In this document: positions 17,436 to 25,448 of the stretch, piece after piece
Layout of the letters: the number at the start of each line of letters is the position of its first letter
Position numbering within the stretch: the stretch's first letter is position 1
Source: Actinacidiphila paucisporea
GTDB lineage: Bacteria; Actinomycetota; Actinomycetes; Streptomycetales; Streptomycetaceae
Assembly: GCF_900142575.1 (NCBI RefSeq)
Contig: NZ_FRBI01000032.1
Coordinates: 1 to 64,000 of the forward strand
Direction: 5' to 3'
Length of the DNA: 64,000 nt
Made by a program: the position numbers and the translations under genes
Notes under the pieces: model-generated
What the model saw: only the letters and a program-made list of their open reading frames with translations
What the model was told of the DNA's origin: nothing
Database searches by the model: none

Positions 17436-17744
17436 CCCGCCACCCGCGCGCGGGTCGCCACCGCCCGAAACGGGCTGCCCGGTCCGATCGGGACCACCGA
17501 CCGGTGGCCGGCTGAGCGCGCAGTTCCCCGCGCCCCTGACAGGCACCCCCTGCCAAAGGTGACCCACCCACCGCCACCACCCCAGGGGCGCGGGGAACTG
17601 CGCGACCAGCCGTCGACCGGCTGCACGTCGCCACCGCCCGAAAGGGGCTGCCCGGTCCGATCCGGACCACCGCCGCTGACCGGCTGAGCGCGCAGTTCCC
17701 CGCGCCCCGGGGAGGCTCCCTGTCAAGGGGAACCGGGGTGGGGG
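17436..17744. repeat. Dispersed palindromic repeats (GTTCCCCGCGCCCC family)
   Basis: The gap between two convergent genes holds repeated units: CACCGCCCGAAA(C/G)GGGCTG, GGTCCGATC(G/C)GGACCACC, then GCGCGCAGTTCCCCGCGCCCC, with an inverted arm GGGGCGCGGGGAACTGCGCG at 17584-17603. The same family is at 4956-5227. No gene is seen; these may act as terminators or RNA-stability hairpins. Confidence 0.7.
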
Positions 17745-19235
17745 CTAAGCCACGAAGAGGCCCGTGGATTCGGCATCCGGCGCGGCGCCGGAACGCACGA
17801 GATCAGCCGCGGCGGCGAGCCGATTGGCTGATTCCACCGCCATCGTGCCGCTGACCGTGAAGGGGATGCGGACGTAGGACTCGAAGGCGCCGTCGACGCC
17901 GAAGCGGGGGCCGGAGGGGACGCGGACGCCGAGGCGTTCGCCGGCCACGGCGACCCGTGAGCCGGACACGTCACCCGTGCGCACCCACATCGTCATGCCG
18001 CCGCGCGGCACCGTGAAGTCCCAGTCGGGCGTGTGCTCGCGCAGCGCCGCCGCGAGGTCGTCGCGGCATTCGCGGGCCCGCTGCCGGCGGGTGGCGAGCG
18101 CCTGGTCCCAGCCGCCGCCGCGCAGCAGCCAGGCGACGGCGAGCTGGTCGACGACCGGCGAGCCGAGGTCGAGGTAGGCGCGGGCGGAGACCAGCCGGCG
18201 TACGACGTCGGGCGTGGACCTGACCCAGCCGATCCGCAGCCCGGCCCAGACGGCCTTGCTGGCGGAGCCGACCGTCATCACGGTCCCGCCGCGGTCGAAC
18301 GCGGCCATCGGACGTACCCCAGGATCATCACCGTCCAGGGTGAGTTCGGCCATCGTCTCGTCGGCCACGACGACCGTGCCCGCGGCCCTCGCGGCCTCGA
18401 CCAGCTCGCGCCGCTGCTCGTCGCCGATGAGCGTGCCGGTGGGGTTGTGGTAGTCCGGCATGACGTACGCCATCCGTGGCGCCGCGTCCCGCAGGACCCG
18501 GCGCCACGCGTCCATGTCCCAGCCGCCCAGGCCTTCGCGCAGCGCGACCGGCACCAGCCGTGCGCCGGTCTCGCGGAAGAGTTCGAGGACGTTGGCGTAG
18601 CTGGGCGATTCGACGGCGACGCGTTCGCCGAAGCCGGCCACCCGCCGGGCCGCCGCCCCTATCGCCCCCATCGCGCCGGTGGTGACCATGATCTGCTCGG
18701 GCATGGTGGGCACGCCGCGGGCGGTGTAGCGGTCGGCGATGGCCTCGCGCAGCACCGGCAGGCCGGCGGGGAAGTCGCCGTGGGTGGCGGCGTAGGCGGG
18801 CAGTTCGGCGAGTGCGCCCTGCATGGCCCGGGTCAGCCACGGTTCGGGCGCGGGCAGCGCGGCGCAGCCGAGGTCGATGACCGATCCTGCGGCGTCCGGC
18901 GGCAGCGGTTCGAGGCTGCGCGAGGGCAGGACGTGGCCCTCGGGGATCGCCGTCCAGCTGCCGGCGCCGCGCCGGGACCGCGCGAAGCCCTCGGCCCGCA
19001 GCGCCTCGTACGCCGCCGCGACGGTGGTCCTGCTCACCCCGAGCGCGAGCGCCAGCTCCCTTTCCGCGGGCAGCCGGGCCGCGACCTGGACGCGGCCTTC
19101 GAGTACCAGCAGCCGTACGCCGTCGGCCAGTCCGCGGTAGGCGGGGAGTTTGCGGCCGCCTCCGCCGGAAGCCGGGCCCGGTTCCAGCAGCCGGGCCAGA
19201 TGCGCCGCACTGACCGACGCAGTCCACTGCGACAT
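17745..19235 (-). CDS. yczR: MocR-family (GntR-aminotransferase) regulator, YczR-type
   Basis: 496 residues. An N-terminal winged helix-turn-helix of GntR type (about 25-90: LPAERELALALGVSRTTVAAA) is fused to a fold-type I aminotransferase domain. The PLP lysine is visible in SASKAVWAGLRIG (about 345), with MPDYHNPTGTL (about 275) as a PLP-contact region. MocR proteins use PLP as effector sensor and control an adjacent gene. Its divergent neighbour is a YczE membrane protein, and the YczR-YczE pairing is a recognised MocR subgroup. ATG 19235 follows GGAAGGTGG. Two copies of GTGGACTG around the start are candidate operator half-sites. Confidence 0.85.
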   Translation of the reverse strand: MSQWTASVSAAHLARLLEPGPASGGGGRKLPAYRGLADGVRLLVLEGRVQVAARLPAERELALALGVSRTTVAAAYEALRAEGFARSRRGAGSWTAIPEGHVLPSRSLEPLPPDAAGSVIDLGCAALPAPEPWLTRAMQGALAELPAYAATHGDFPAGLPVLREAIADRYTARGVPTMPEQIMVTTGAMGAIGAAARRVAGFGERVAVESPSYANVLELFRETGARLVPVALREGLGGWDMDAWRRVLRDAAPRMAYVMPDYHNPTGTLIGDEQRRELVEAARAAGTVVVADETMAELTLDGDDPGVRPMAAFDRGGTVMTVGSASKAVWAGLRIGWVRSTPDVVRRLVSARAYLDLGSPVVDQLAVAWLLRGGGWDQALATRRQRARECRDDLAAALREHTPDWDFTVPRGGMTMWVRTGDVSGSRVAVAGERLGVRVPSGPRFGVDGAFESYVRIPFTVSGTMAVESANRLAAAADLVRSGAAPDAESTGLFVA

Positions 19236-19332
19236 GAATTCAGTCCACCTTCCACGGATTGGCCCTGGATCACTACCCCTTACAGGCCACACAGTGGCAT
19301 GCGCACCCGCATGACCGCCAGGGGGGTTCCCG

Positions 19333-20082
19333 TTGTCACCGTTTCGCCCGTTTCCGTCCCGTCCGATTTCCCGGCCACCCCGGCCGACGTCCGAGCCGAC
19401 TTCCCGGCAGGTCTTCCGTTCACGCGGCCCCTTGCCGGTGGACCGCCTCGTCAAGCTCTACGCCGGCCTCGTCCTCTACGGAGTGACCGACGCCCTGATG
19501 ATCCGCGCCGACCTCGGCCTGGACCCGTGGGACGTCTTCCACCAGGGCCTGTCCCGGCACACCGGGATCAGCATCGGCACCGTCTCCATTCTCGTCGGTG
19601 CGGCGGTGCTGCTGCTGTGGTGGCCGATGCGGCAGCGTCCGGGCCTGGGCACGGTGTCCAACGTCGTCCTGGTGGGCGCCTCGATCGACGTGACCTGCGC
19701 GGTGGTCCCGCACGTGGAGGCGCTCGGCGCCCGGGTACCGCTGCTGCTGTGCGGGGTGCTCTTCAACGGGGTCGCGACCGGTCTGTACATCGCTGCCCGC
19801 TTCGGGCCGGGGCCGCGGGACGGGCTGATGACGGGCCTGCACCGCAGGACGGGGCGCTCCTTGCGGCTGATCCGCACCGGCGTCGAACTGACCGTGCTCG
19901 CCGCGGGCTTCCTGCTCGGCGGCGGCGTCGGCGTCGGCACCGTGCTCTACGCGCTGGCGATCGGCCCGCTCGCGCAGTTCTTCCTGCGGGTTTTCGGTGG
20001 CTCCTCGGGGGGTAGCCACACCCGCGCCGGGACATCGGCGGCGCCAGTGCCGCGGGAACGCGCGGTGGCGGACACGATTTAG
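19333..20082 (+). CDS. yczE: YczE/YyaS-family integral membrane protein; N-terminus uncertain (possible frameshift)
   Basis: About 249 residues from TTG 19333 (AGGGGG upstream) or 214 from GTG 19438. The core is LVLYGVTDALMIRADLG...DPWDVFHQGLSRHTGISIGT, the YczE signature, and about five membrane helices follow; the C-terminus is polar. The N-terminal 35 residues in this frame are Ser/Arg/Pro-rich and look unnatural. In the other frame, ATG 19299 or 19311 gives a smoother leader ending FPAGLPFTRPL, which would join LPVDRLVKLY if one C of the CCCC near 19428-19431 were removed. A frameshift or sequencing error is therefore possible. Function unknown; controlled by the divergent MocR protein (inference). 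Confidence 0.72.
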   Translation: MSPFRPFPSRPISRPPRPTSEPTSRQVFRSRGPLPVDRLVKLYAGLVLYGVTDALMIRADLGLDPWDVFHQGLSRHTGISIGTVSILVGAAVLLLWWPMRQRPGLGTVSNVVLVGASIDVTCAVVPHVEALGARVPLLLCGVLFNGVATGLYIAARFGPGPRDGLMTGLHRRTGRSLRLIRTGVELTVLAAGFLLGGGVGVGTVLYALAIGPLAQFFLRVFGGSSGGSHTRAGTSAAPVPRERAVADTI

Positions 20083-20127
20083 CCTCCGGCGGTGCGGACC
20101 GGTAGTGTACGCGGTTGGCCCCCTAGC

Positions 20128-20157
20128 TTGACCGTTACTGCACGCGAAAGATATGAC
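20128..20157 (+). promoter_or_regulatory. Upstream vegetative promoter of rbpA
   Basis: TTGACC (20128-20133) and TATGAC (20152-20157) are separated by 18 bases, a good HrdB-type promoter. Downstream, GTGACATCT / AGATGTGAC (20166-20189) forms an imperfect inverted repeat within the early leader. Confidence 0.5.
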
Positions 20158-20250
20158 AACGCCGGGTGACATCTCCCCTCAGATGTGACAAAGCGGGCGC
20201 CGGTGGGTACAAACAGGGGCGACACGACGGGCGACGCATATCCCTCATCG

Positions 20251-20276
20251 GGAATCTTCACCGCCGACCGGACGTT
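20251..20276 (+). promoter_or_regulatory. Sigma-R promoter of rbpA
   Basis: GGGAAT (GGAAT at 20251-20255) followed after exactly 18 bases by GTT (20274-20276) matches the sigma-R consensus GGGAAT-N18-GTT. rbpA is an established member of the sigma-R thiol-stress regulon in Streptomyces coelicolor. The start would be near 20283, about 55 bases before the ATG. Confidence 0.8.
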
Positions 20277-20338
20277 GACCGGATGACGACGACAGCGACA
20301 CCTGTCCTGTGGGCGACCAAGCCCGGGAGGCACGATTC

Positions 20339-20713
20339 ATGAGTGAGCGAGCTCTCCGCGGCACGCGACTCGGGGCCACCAGCTACGAGACCGACCGCGG
20401 TATCGATCTGGCCCCGCGCCAGACCGTTGAGTACGCATGCCGGAACGGACATCGTTTTGAGATGCCGTTTTCGGTCGAGGCCGAGATTCCTCCGGAGTGG
20501 GAGTGCCGCGCATGCGGCCAGACCGCGCTCCTGGTGGACGGAGAGGGCCCGGAGGAGAAGACCACCAAGCCCGCGCGCACGCACTGGGACATGCTCATGG
20601 AGCGCCGCACGCTGGAGGAGTTGGAGGAGGTCCTTGCCGAAAGGCTGGCCGTCCTGCGCTCCGGGGCGATGAACATCGCGGTGCATCCGCGCGACAACCG
20701 CAAGACCGCTTGA
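20339..20713 (+). CDS. rbpA: RNA polymerase-binding protein RbpA
   Basis: 124 residues, full length. It has the RbpA core YACRNGHRFEMPFSVEAEIP and ECRACGQTALL (about 35-65, the beta-rich core with CxxH/CxxC-type residues), then the basic linker and the C-terminal sigma-interaction helix (RTLEELEEVLAERLAVLRSG). RbpA binds RNA polymerase and the principal sigma factor and stabilises open complexes; it is specific to actinobacteria. ATG 20339 follows GGGAGG. Two promoters precede it, one of sigma-R type, so expression should rise on disulfide stress. Confidence 0.95.
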   Translation: MSERALRGTRLGATSYETDRGIDLAPRQTVEYACRNGHRFEMPFSVEAEIPPEWECRACGQTALLVDGEGPEEKTTKPARTHWDMLMERRTLEELEEVLAERLAVLRSGAMNIAVHPRDNRKTA

Positions 20714-20720
20714 CCCCGCT

Positions 20721-20803
20721 CCCCCGGGTGACGTCCGGGGGCGGTCCCGACCATCCCGCCCGGCGCGGAACGCAGCGTTGCGTTTTCCGCCGGGCGGTTT
20801 TGT
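20721..20803. terminator. Double hairpin terminator between rbpA and fxsA
   Basis: The first hairpin is CCCCCGG-GTGACGT-CCGGGGG (20721-20741). The second is a long stem (20756-20797, outer pair CCGCCCGGCG/CGCCGGGCGG) followed by TTTT at 20798-20801, a classic intrinsic terminator. It serves the convergent genes on both sides. Confidence 0.75.
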
Positions 20804-20850
20804 CGTGCCTCGGTCCTGCGGGTCCCTCGTACCTCAGTCCTGCCCGTACC

Positions 20851-21444
20851 TCAGTCCTGCCCGTGCCGGTCCCGGTCGACGACCTCGCCCTGGATGACCT
20901 TGCCGTCCGGGCGGTGGATACGGGTCTGCTCACCGGCCTGCTGCGCCTGCTGGAAGAGGTCGCCGAGCGAGCCGGGGTCGGCGGCGGCCGGGTGGCGGCG
21001 CAGCGAGCGGGCCGCGGCCCGCTCGGCCAGCGAGCCGATCAGCTTGCGGGTCGGCGGGAAGAGCAGGAGCAGCCCGACCGCGTCGGAGACGAAGCCGGGG
21101 ATGATCAGCAGCATCCCGCCCAGCATGTGCAGGCCGGTGCGCCCGCCGCCGGCCGGAACGGGGGCCACGGCACCCTGCTCCGCGCCCGGCTGCTGCATGG
21201 TGGCGGCCAGATTCCGCCAGGCGCTGCGGCCGGCGCGCTTGACGGCCGCGGCGCCGAACACGAAGCCGGCGACGATGCAGAGCAACACGACCAGGCCGCT
21301 GGTGGCCGAGGCGACCACCGTCAGCAGCCAGATCTCCAGCACCGCCCAGGCCGCGATCACCAGCGGCACCACGGTCCTGGCGCGGGAGCGCCGCCGCGGC
21401 TGCGCGGGGCGCGGGCGGACGGGGGGCGGGCTGCTCGTCGTCAT
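20851..21444 (-). CDS. fxsA: FxsA-family membrane protein
   Basis: 197 residues. Basic N-terminus, two close membrane helices (about 25-72: VVPLVIAAWAVLEIWLL... and SGLVVLLCIVAGFVFGA), then a third region with the FxsA signature MLGGMLLIIPGFVSDAVGLLLL and FPPTRKL (about 105-140), and a polar tail. E. coli FxsA limits phage T7 exclusion by F plasmids, but its cellular role is unknown. It is divergent from the channel-like gene with 83 bases between them and convergent with rbpA. Confidence 0.85.
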   Translation of the reverse strand: MTTSSPPPVRPRPAQPRRRSRARTVVPLVIAAWAVLEIWLLTVVASATSGLVVLLCIVAGFVFGAAAVKRAGRSAWRNLAATMQQPGAEQGAVAPVPAGGGRTGLHMLGGMLLIIPGFVSDAVGLLLLFPPTRKLIGSLAERAAARSLRRHPAAADPGSLGDLFQQAQQAGEQTRIHRPDGKVIQGEVVDRDRHGQD

Positions 21445-21527
21445 AGCTCAAGTGTGCCAAAGAGCGGGTAAAGGCCGGGTCGGCGGGCCCTGACCTCGGT
21501 GGACTCGGGAGGTGCCGTGACGACACG

Positions 21528-22238
21528 ATGTGGCACGTGACGCACGATCCGCAGTATCCGCAGGAAACCGGGCACACTCCGTCGCCGGCCTGGCGCCGGG
21601 TGACCCGAGGCGAGCCGCGCTGGGCCTCCACGGCGGCGGTGATAGCCGTGGTGGTGATCCAGCTGACGCTGCCGGCCCGGCTCGCGGCGCATCCGCGCTG
21701 GCTGATGCCGACGGTGGAGCTGGCGCTGCTGGTGGCGCTGGTGGTGGGCAACCCGCACCGCATCGAGCGCGACTCGCGTCCGCTGCGGTTCCTGGAGCTC
21801 GGGCTCGCCCTGGTGATCGGCGGCGCCAACGCCTATTCGGCGGTACGCCTGGTGACCGGTCTGATCCGCGGCACGGAGACCGCCGCGGCCGGGGCGCTGC
21901 TGCTGATCGGCGGCGGGATCTGGCTGACGAACATGGTGATCTTCGCGCTGCTGTACTGGGAGCTGGACCGCGGCGGTCCGGCCGCCCGCGCCCAGGGCGA
22001 GCGGGACGTGCCGGACTTCCTCTTCGTCCAGATGCAGTCGCCGGAGCTGGCCCCGCCGCGCTGGGAACCGGCCTTCTTCGACTACTTCTACCTGTCCTTC
22101 ACCAATTCCACGGCGTTCAGCCCCACCGACGTGATGCCGATAACGCGGTGGGCGAAGGCGCTGATGCTCGCGCAGTCCGCGGTGTCCCTGCTGACCGTGG
22201 TGCTGGTGGTGGCGCGGGCGGTGAACATCCTGGGCTAG
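21528..22238 (+). CDS. Membrane protein with an ion-channel-like C-terminal pore segment
   Basis: 236 residues with about five membrane helices (near 38-55, 60-75, 85-110, 120-145 and 215-235). Before the last helix, DYFYLSFTNSTAFSPTDVMP followed by ITRWAKALMLAQSAVSLL resembles the pore and inner helix of two-helix channels, with TAFSPTD where K+ channels have a TVGYGD-type filter. The selectivity filter is clearly different, so ion type or even transport is unproven. ATG 21528 is used; GGGAGG lies 14 bases upstream. It converges on ppm1 with a 30-bp gap. Confidence 0.65.
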   Translation: MWHVTHDPQYPQETGHTPSPAWRRVTRGEPRWASTAAVIAVVVIQLTLPARLAAHPRWLMPTVELALLVALVVGNPHRIERDSRPLRFLELGLALVIGGANAYSAVRLVTGLIRGTETAAAGALLLIGGGIWLTNMVIFALLYWELDRGGPAARAQGERDVPDFLFVQMQSPELAPPRWEPAFFDYFYLSFTNSTAFSPTDVMPITRWAKALMLAQSAVSLLTVVLVVARAVNILG

Positions 22239-22268
22239 CCCCGACGCCCGACACCCGCGGCCCGGGGC

Positions 22269-23177
22269 CTACGACGGGGACGGCCGCCCGGCCTCCGCGG
22301 TGAGGGCGCTGCCGGTCTCGCCGTCGGCCGGTTCGCCGACGTGCGGGCCGGTCTGCGGGTCGGGGTCGCGGTCGCCCTCCGCGTCGGAGTCGGCCTCGCC
22401 CTCGCGGGCGACGGCCGGCTTGCCGCCGGAGATCCGGCCGGTCCGGGAGCTGATGCCCCACGCGGTGACCCGCAGCAGGGCCTCGGCGACGATGGTGCGG
22501 CTCATCTTGCTGTCGCCGCGCTCGCGTTCCACGAAGGTGATCGGCACCTCCACCACGTGGAAGCCGGCCTTGACCGCGCGCCAGGCGAGGTCGACCTGGA
22601 AGCAGTACCCGGCGGAGGCGACGTCGTCCATGCCGAGGCCGAGCAGGGTCTCCTTGCGGAAGGCGCGGTAGCCGCCGGTGACGTCGCGGATGGTCACACC
22701 GAGCATCAGCCGGGAGTACGTGCTGCCGCCACGGGAGATGAACTCGCGGCTCTTGGGCCAGTTCACCACCCGGCCGCCGGGGATCCAGCGCGAGCCGAGC
22801 ACCAGGTCGGCGCTCTTGAGGGCGGTCAGCAGCCGGGGCAGCTCCTCGGGCTGGTGCGAGCCGTCGGCGTCCATCTCGACCAGCACGTCGTAGCCGTTGT
22901 CGATGCCCCAGCGGAAGCCGGCCAGGTAGGCGGCGCCGAGCCCTTCCTTGCCCTTGCGGTGCAGGACGCGCACCGACGGGTCGGCGGCGGACAGGTCGTC
23001 GGCCAACTTGCCGGTGCCGTCGGGGCTGTTGTCATCGGCGACCAGGACGTCGGCGTCCGGGACCGCGGCCCGTACCCGCCGCACGATCGGCACCACGTTC
23101 TCGGCCTCGTTGTAGGTCGGGATGATGACCAGGACCCTGCCGAGCGGCCCGAAGCTCCGCTGCTCGCCGTCGTTCAC
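22269..23177 (-). CDS. ppm1: Polyprenol-phosphate mannose synthase (Ppm1-type glycosyltransferase 2)
   Basis: 302 residues. GT-A fold with IIPTYNEAENV at the first strand, VADDNSPDGTG and the metal-binding MDADGSHQPEEL (DxD), then RVVNWPKSREFISRGGS and DVTGGYRAFRKETL typical of dolichol/polyprenol-phosphate mannose synthases. The C-terminal 55 residues are acidic and low-complexity. It makes the lipid-linked mannose used for protein O-mannosylation and other mannosides at the membrane. GTG 23177 overlaps the TGA of lnt by four bases (GTGA). In mycobacteria these two activities are fused in Ppm1; here they are separate but translationally coupled. Confidence 0.88.
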   Translation of the reverse strand: MNDGEQRSFGPLGRVLVIIPTYNEAENVVPIVRRVRAAVPDADVLVADDNSPDGTGKLADDLSAADPSVRVLHRKGKEGLGAAYLAGFRWGIDNGYDVLVEMDADGSHQPEELPRLLTALKSADLVLGSRWIPGGRVVNWPKSREFISRGGSTYSRLMLGVTIRDVTGGYRAFRKETLLGLGMDDVASAGYCFQVDLAWRAVKAGFHVVEVPITFVERERGDSKMSRTIVAEALLRVTAWGISSRTGRISGGKPAVAREGEADSDAEGDRDPDPQTGPHVGEPADGETGSALTAEAGRPSPS

Positions 23178-24862
23178 TGCTGTTCTTGTCCTTTCGTGGT
23201 GCGGGTACGGTCCCGCCTGCCGAGTGCGATGGCGACCGCACAGGACAGAAGCCCCACCATAGCGAGGGTCCACTCGGGTGCCGCACCGACGCGATCGGCG
23301 ATCGTCGTGCCGTCGCGCAGCGGGATGTCGGCGTTCAGCACCTGCTGGGTGAATTCCCTGCTGCGCTGTTCGATCTTGCCATCAGGGCCGACGATCGCAC
23401 TGATCCCGCTGGTCGCGGCGGTGACGACGGCCCGCCCGTGCTCGATCGCGCGCAGCCTGGACATGGCGAGCTGCTGCTCGGGCTGCCCGGTCCTGCCGTA
23501 GGTGGCGTTGTTCGTCTGGACGACGATGGCCCGCGCCCCGGCGTTGACGGTGTCGCGCACGATGCCGTCGTAGGCGACCTCGAAGCAGATCACGTCGCCG
23601 AGCCTGGCGGGGCCGATCTGCAGCACACCGGTGGTCCTGCCGGGGTAGAAGTCGCGGGGGATCTCGTCGAGCCGGCTGATGACCTTGGTCAGTTCCTTGC
23701 GGAAGGGCACGTATTCGCCGAACGGCACCGGGTGCTGCTTGGTGTAGTGCGCGCCCGGGCCCTTGACCGGGTCCCAGACGATGCCCTCGTTCTGCACGTG
23801 GTCGGCGTCCGGGCCGTCCACCAGGACACCCACCAGCACCGGTACGCCGACCGCCTGGACGGCCTCGGTGATCTTGTCGTACGCGGCCGGGTTCGAGAAC
23901 GGGTCGAGGTCTGAGGAGTTCTCCGGCCACAGCACCAGGTCGGGCTTGGGCACCCGGCCCGCCTTGATGTCGGCGGCGAGCTTCAGGGTGGCCTTGACGT
24001 GGTTGTCCAGGATCATCATCGGGCGGCCGAGGAAGTGCAGACCGGGCTGCTGGACGTTGCCCTGCACGACGGCGATCCGTACGTGGTCGGTGGCGTTCGT
24101 CGGCACCGGTACGAGCAGGCCGGCCAGCAGGACCGCCGCGGACAGTACGAGGGCCCCGGCGGCGGGCAGCACGGCCCGGGGGCTCCGTTCCCGGGCGCGG
24201 TAGAGGCGTACCGCCGACAGCGCGGCAGCTGCCAGCGCAGTGCCGCTGAGCGCCACCGCGAAGGTCACCAGCGGGGCGCCGCCGAGCGCGGCCAGCGGGG
24301 TGTACGGGGAGCCGGTGTTGGCGAAGGCGAGCCGGCCCCAGGGGAAGCCGCCGAAGGGCAGCCGGTCCCTGGCCAGTTCCTCGGTCACCCACAGGCAGGC
24401 CGCCCACAGCGGCCCCCCGGGCAGCCGCTGGCCCAGCACCAGGCAGCCGCCCAGCACGGCGAGGAAGCCCGCCTCGATCGCTGCCAGGCCCACCACGGCG
24501 TCCCACCCGACGGTGTGCAGCCACTGCAGCAGCCAGATGAAGAAGGGCCAGCCGAAGGCGAAGCCGAGCCAGGCGCCCTGGCGTACGGTCCTGCCGCGCG
24601 TCAGCAGCGACAGCGCGGCGACCGCGACCAGCGACAGCGGCCACAGGTCGTACGGCGGGAAGGCGGCGGCCAGTGCCAGGCCGCTCGCCGCGGCGACCGC
24701 GCTGCTGGGCGCGGACCTGCGGGCGAGGGCGCCGAACCGTCGGCGCCGCGAGGCGCGGGGCGCCGCGGGCTCCGGTGCGTCCAGCGGGCCGCCGGGCACC
24801 GTTTCGGGCACGCCGGGTTCGGCCGGGGGCGCCGCGGGAGCGGTTTCGGGGCGCAGGCGCAC
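23174..24862 (-). CDS. lnt: Apolipoprotein N-acyltransferase
   Basis: 562 residues. A basic Pro/Ala-rich N-terminus (about 1-50) is followed by about six membrane helices (55-245) and a periplasm-side nitrilase-like domain (265-515) with the Glu-Lys-Cys triad: WPENSSD, YTKQHPVPFGEY and VICFEVAYD. A last helix lies near 535. It N-acylates the lipid-modified Cys of lipoproteins. GTG 24862 has AGGAAGG eight bases upstream. It forms an operon with ppm1. A -35/-10-like pair about 430 bases upstream suggests a long leader. Confidence 0.9.
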   Translation of the reverse strand: MRLRPETAPAAPPAEPGVPETVPGGPLDAPEPAAPRASRRRRFGALARRSAPSSAVAAASGLALAAAFPPYDLWPLSLVAVAALSLLTRGRTVRQGAWLGFAFGWPFFIWLLQWLHTVGWDAVVGLAAIEAGFLAVLGGCLVLGQRLPGGPLWAACLWVTEELARDRLPFGGFPWGRLAFANTGSPYTPLAALGGAPLVTFAVALSGTALAAAALSAVRLYRARERSPRAVLPAAGALVLSAAVLLAGLLVPVPTNATDHVRIAVVQGNVQQPGLHFLGRPMMILDNHVKATLKLAADIKAGRVPKPDLVLWPENSSDLDPFSNPAAYDKITEAVQAVGVPVLVGVLVDGPDADHVQNEGIVWDPVKGPGAHYTKQHPVPFGEYVPFRKELTKVISRLDEIPRDFYPGRTTGVLQIGPARLGDVICFEVAYDGIVRDTVNAGARAIVVQTNNATYGRTGQPEQQLAMSRLRAIEHGRAVVTAATSGISAIVGPDGKIEQRSREFTQQVLNADIPLRDGTTIADRVGAAPEWTLAMVGLLSCAVAIALGRRDRTRTTKGQEQQ

Positions 24863-25448
24863 GGTCGCGGCCTTCCTGCAGGTGGAGGGTGGTGAAGGCG
24901 ACCGTACCCCGTGATGACGCGAGGGCGAGCCGCGGATGGGCAAAGCTTCCCATCCCACCGCGCCGGGCCCAAAGCCGGCGCTCTCCGCCCGCGCTGCTGC
25001 GGAACGGGCCCGAACGCCCTTCGGGCCGACCTGGGAACCGCTGGCTGCGGGTCGACCAAAGCCGTTGTCTACTGGGCGTCCGGGCCCTTCCCGGGTCACA
25101 CCTGCCGATCGGGCGGCGCTCACCCTCCGTACCCTCACGGGCGGAGAGGCCCACTGGCGAGCCGCGTTCTGCGTCGCGCGCTGGACCTGGCTGCCAGTGG
25201 CGGCGTGCACGTGCGGCGCGACACCCCATGGCCCAGCGGCGGTCGACGCGACCGCGGAGGGCCCCCGGTTCGACGTCCTGTGGTGGACTTCGCCGAACCT
25301 ACTCGCCCTCGACCGGCCACTGTCAACAGCCCTTTGACCTGCGGGGTTTCACCAAATCAGCAGGTCAGTGCGGACCGGCCGGGCGGCAAGCGACACGCCG
25401 CTGCCGCCCGAGCGCGCACCGTTCGGCCGCATCCGACGCCGCCGCCGG
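24863..25448. other. 586-bp gene-free stretch upstream of lnt
   Basis: No convincing reading frame is seen on either strand. On the minus strand TTGACA (25326-25321) and TAGGTT (25301-25296) with a 19-base spacer form a promoter-like pair pointing to lnt, giving a leader of about 410 bases. No known riboswitch is recognised. Confidence 0.45.

Noticed and set aside
20851..21444. Phage-exclusion defence function for the FxsA protein
   Set aside because: The family link to phage exclusion is specific to T7/F in E. coli; nothing around it suggests a defence island.
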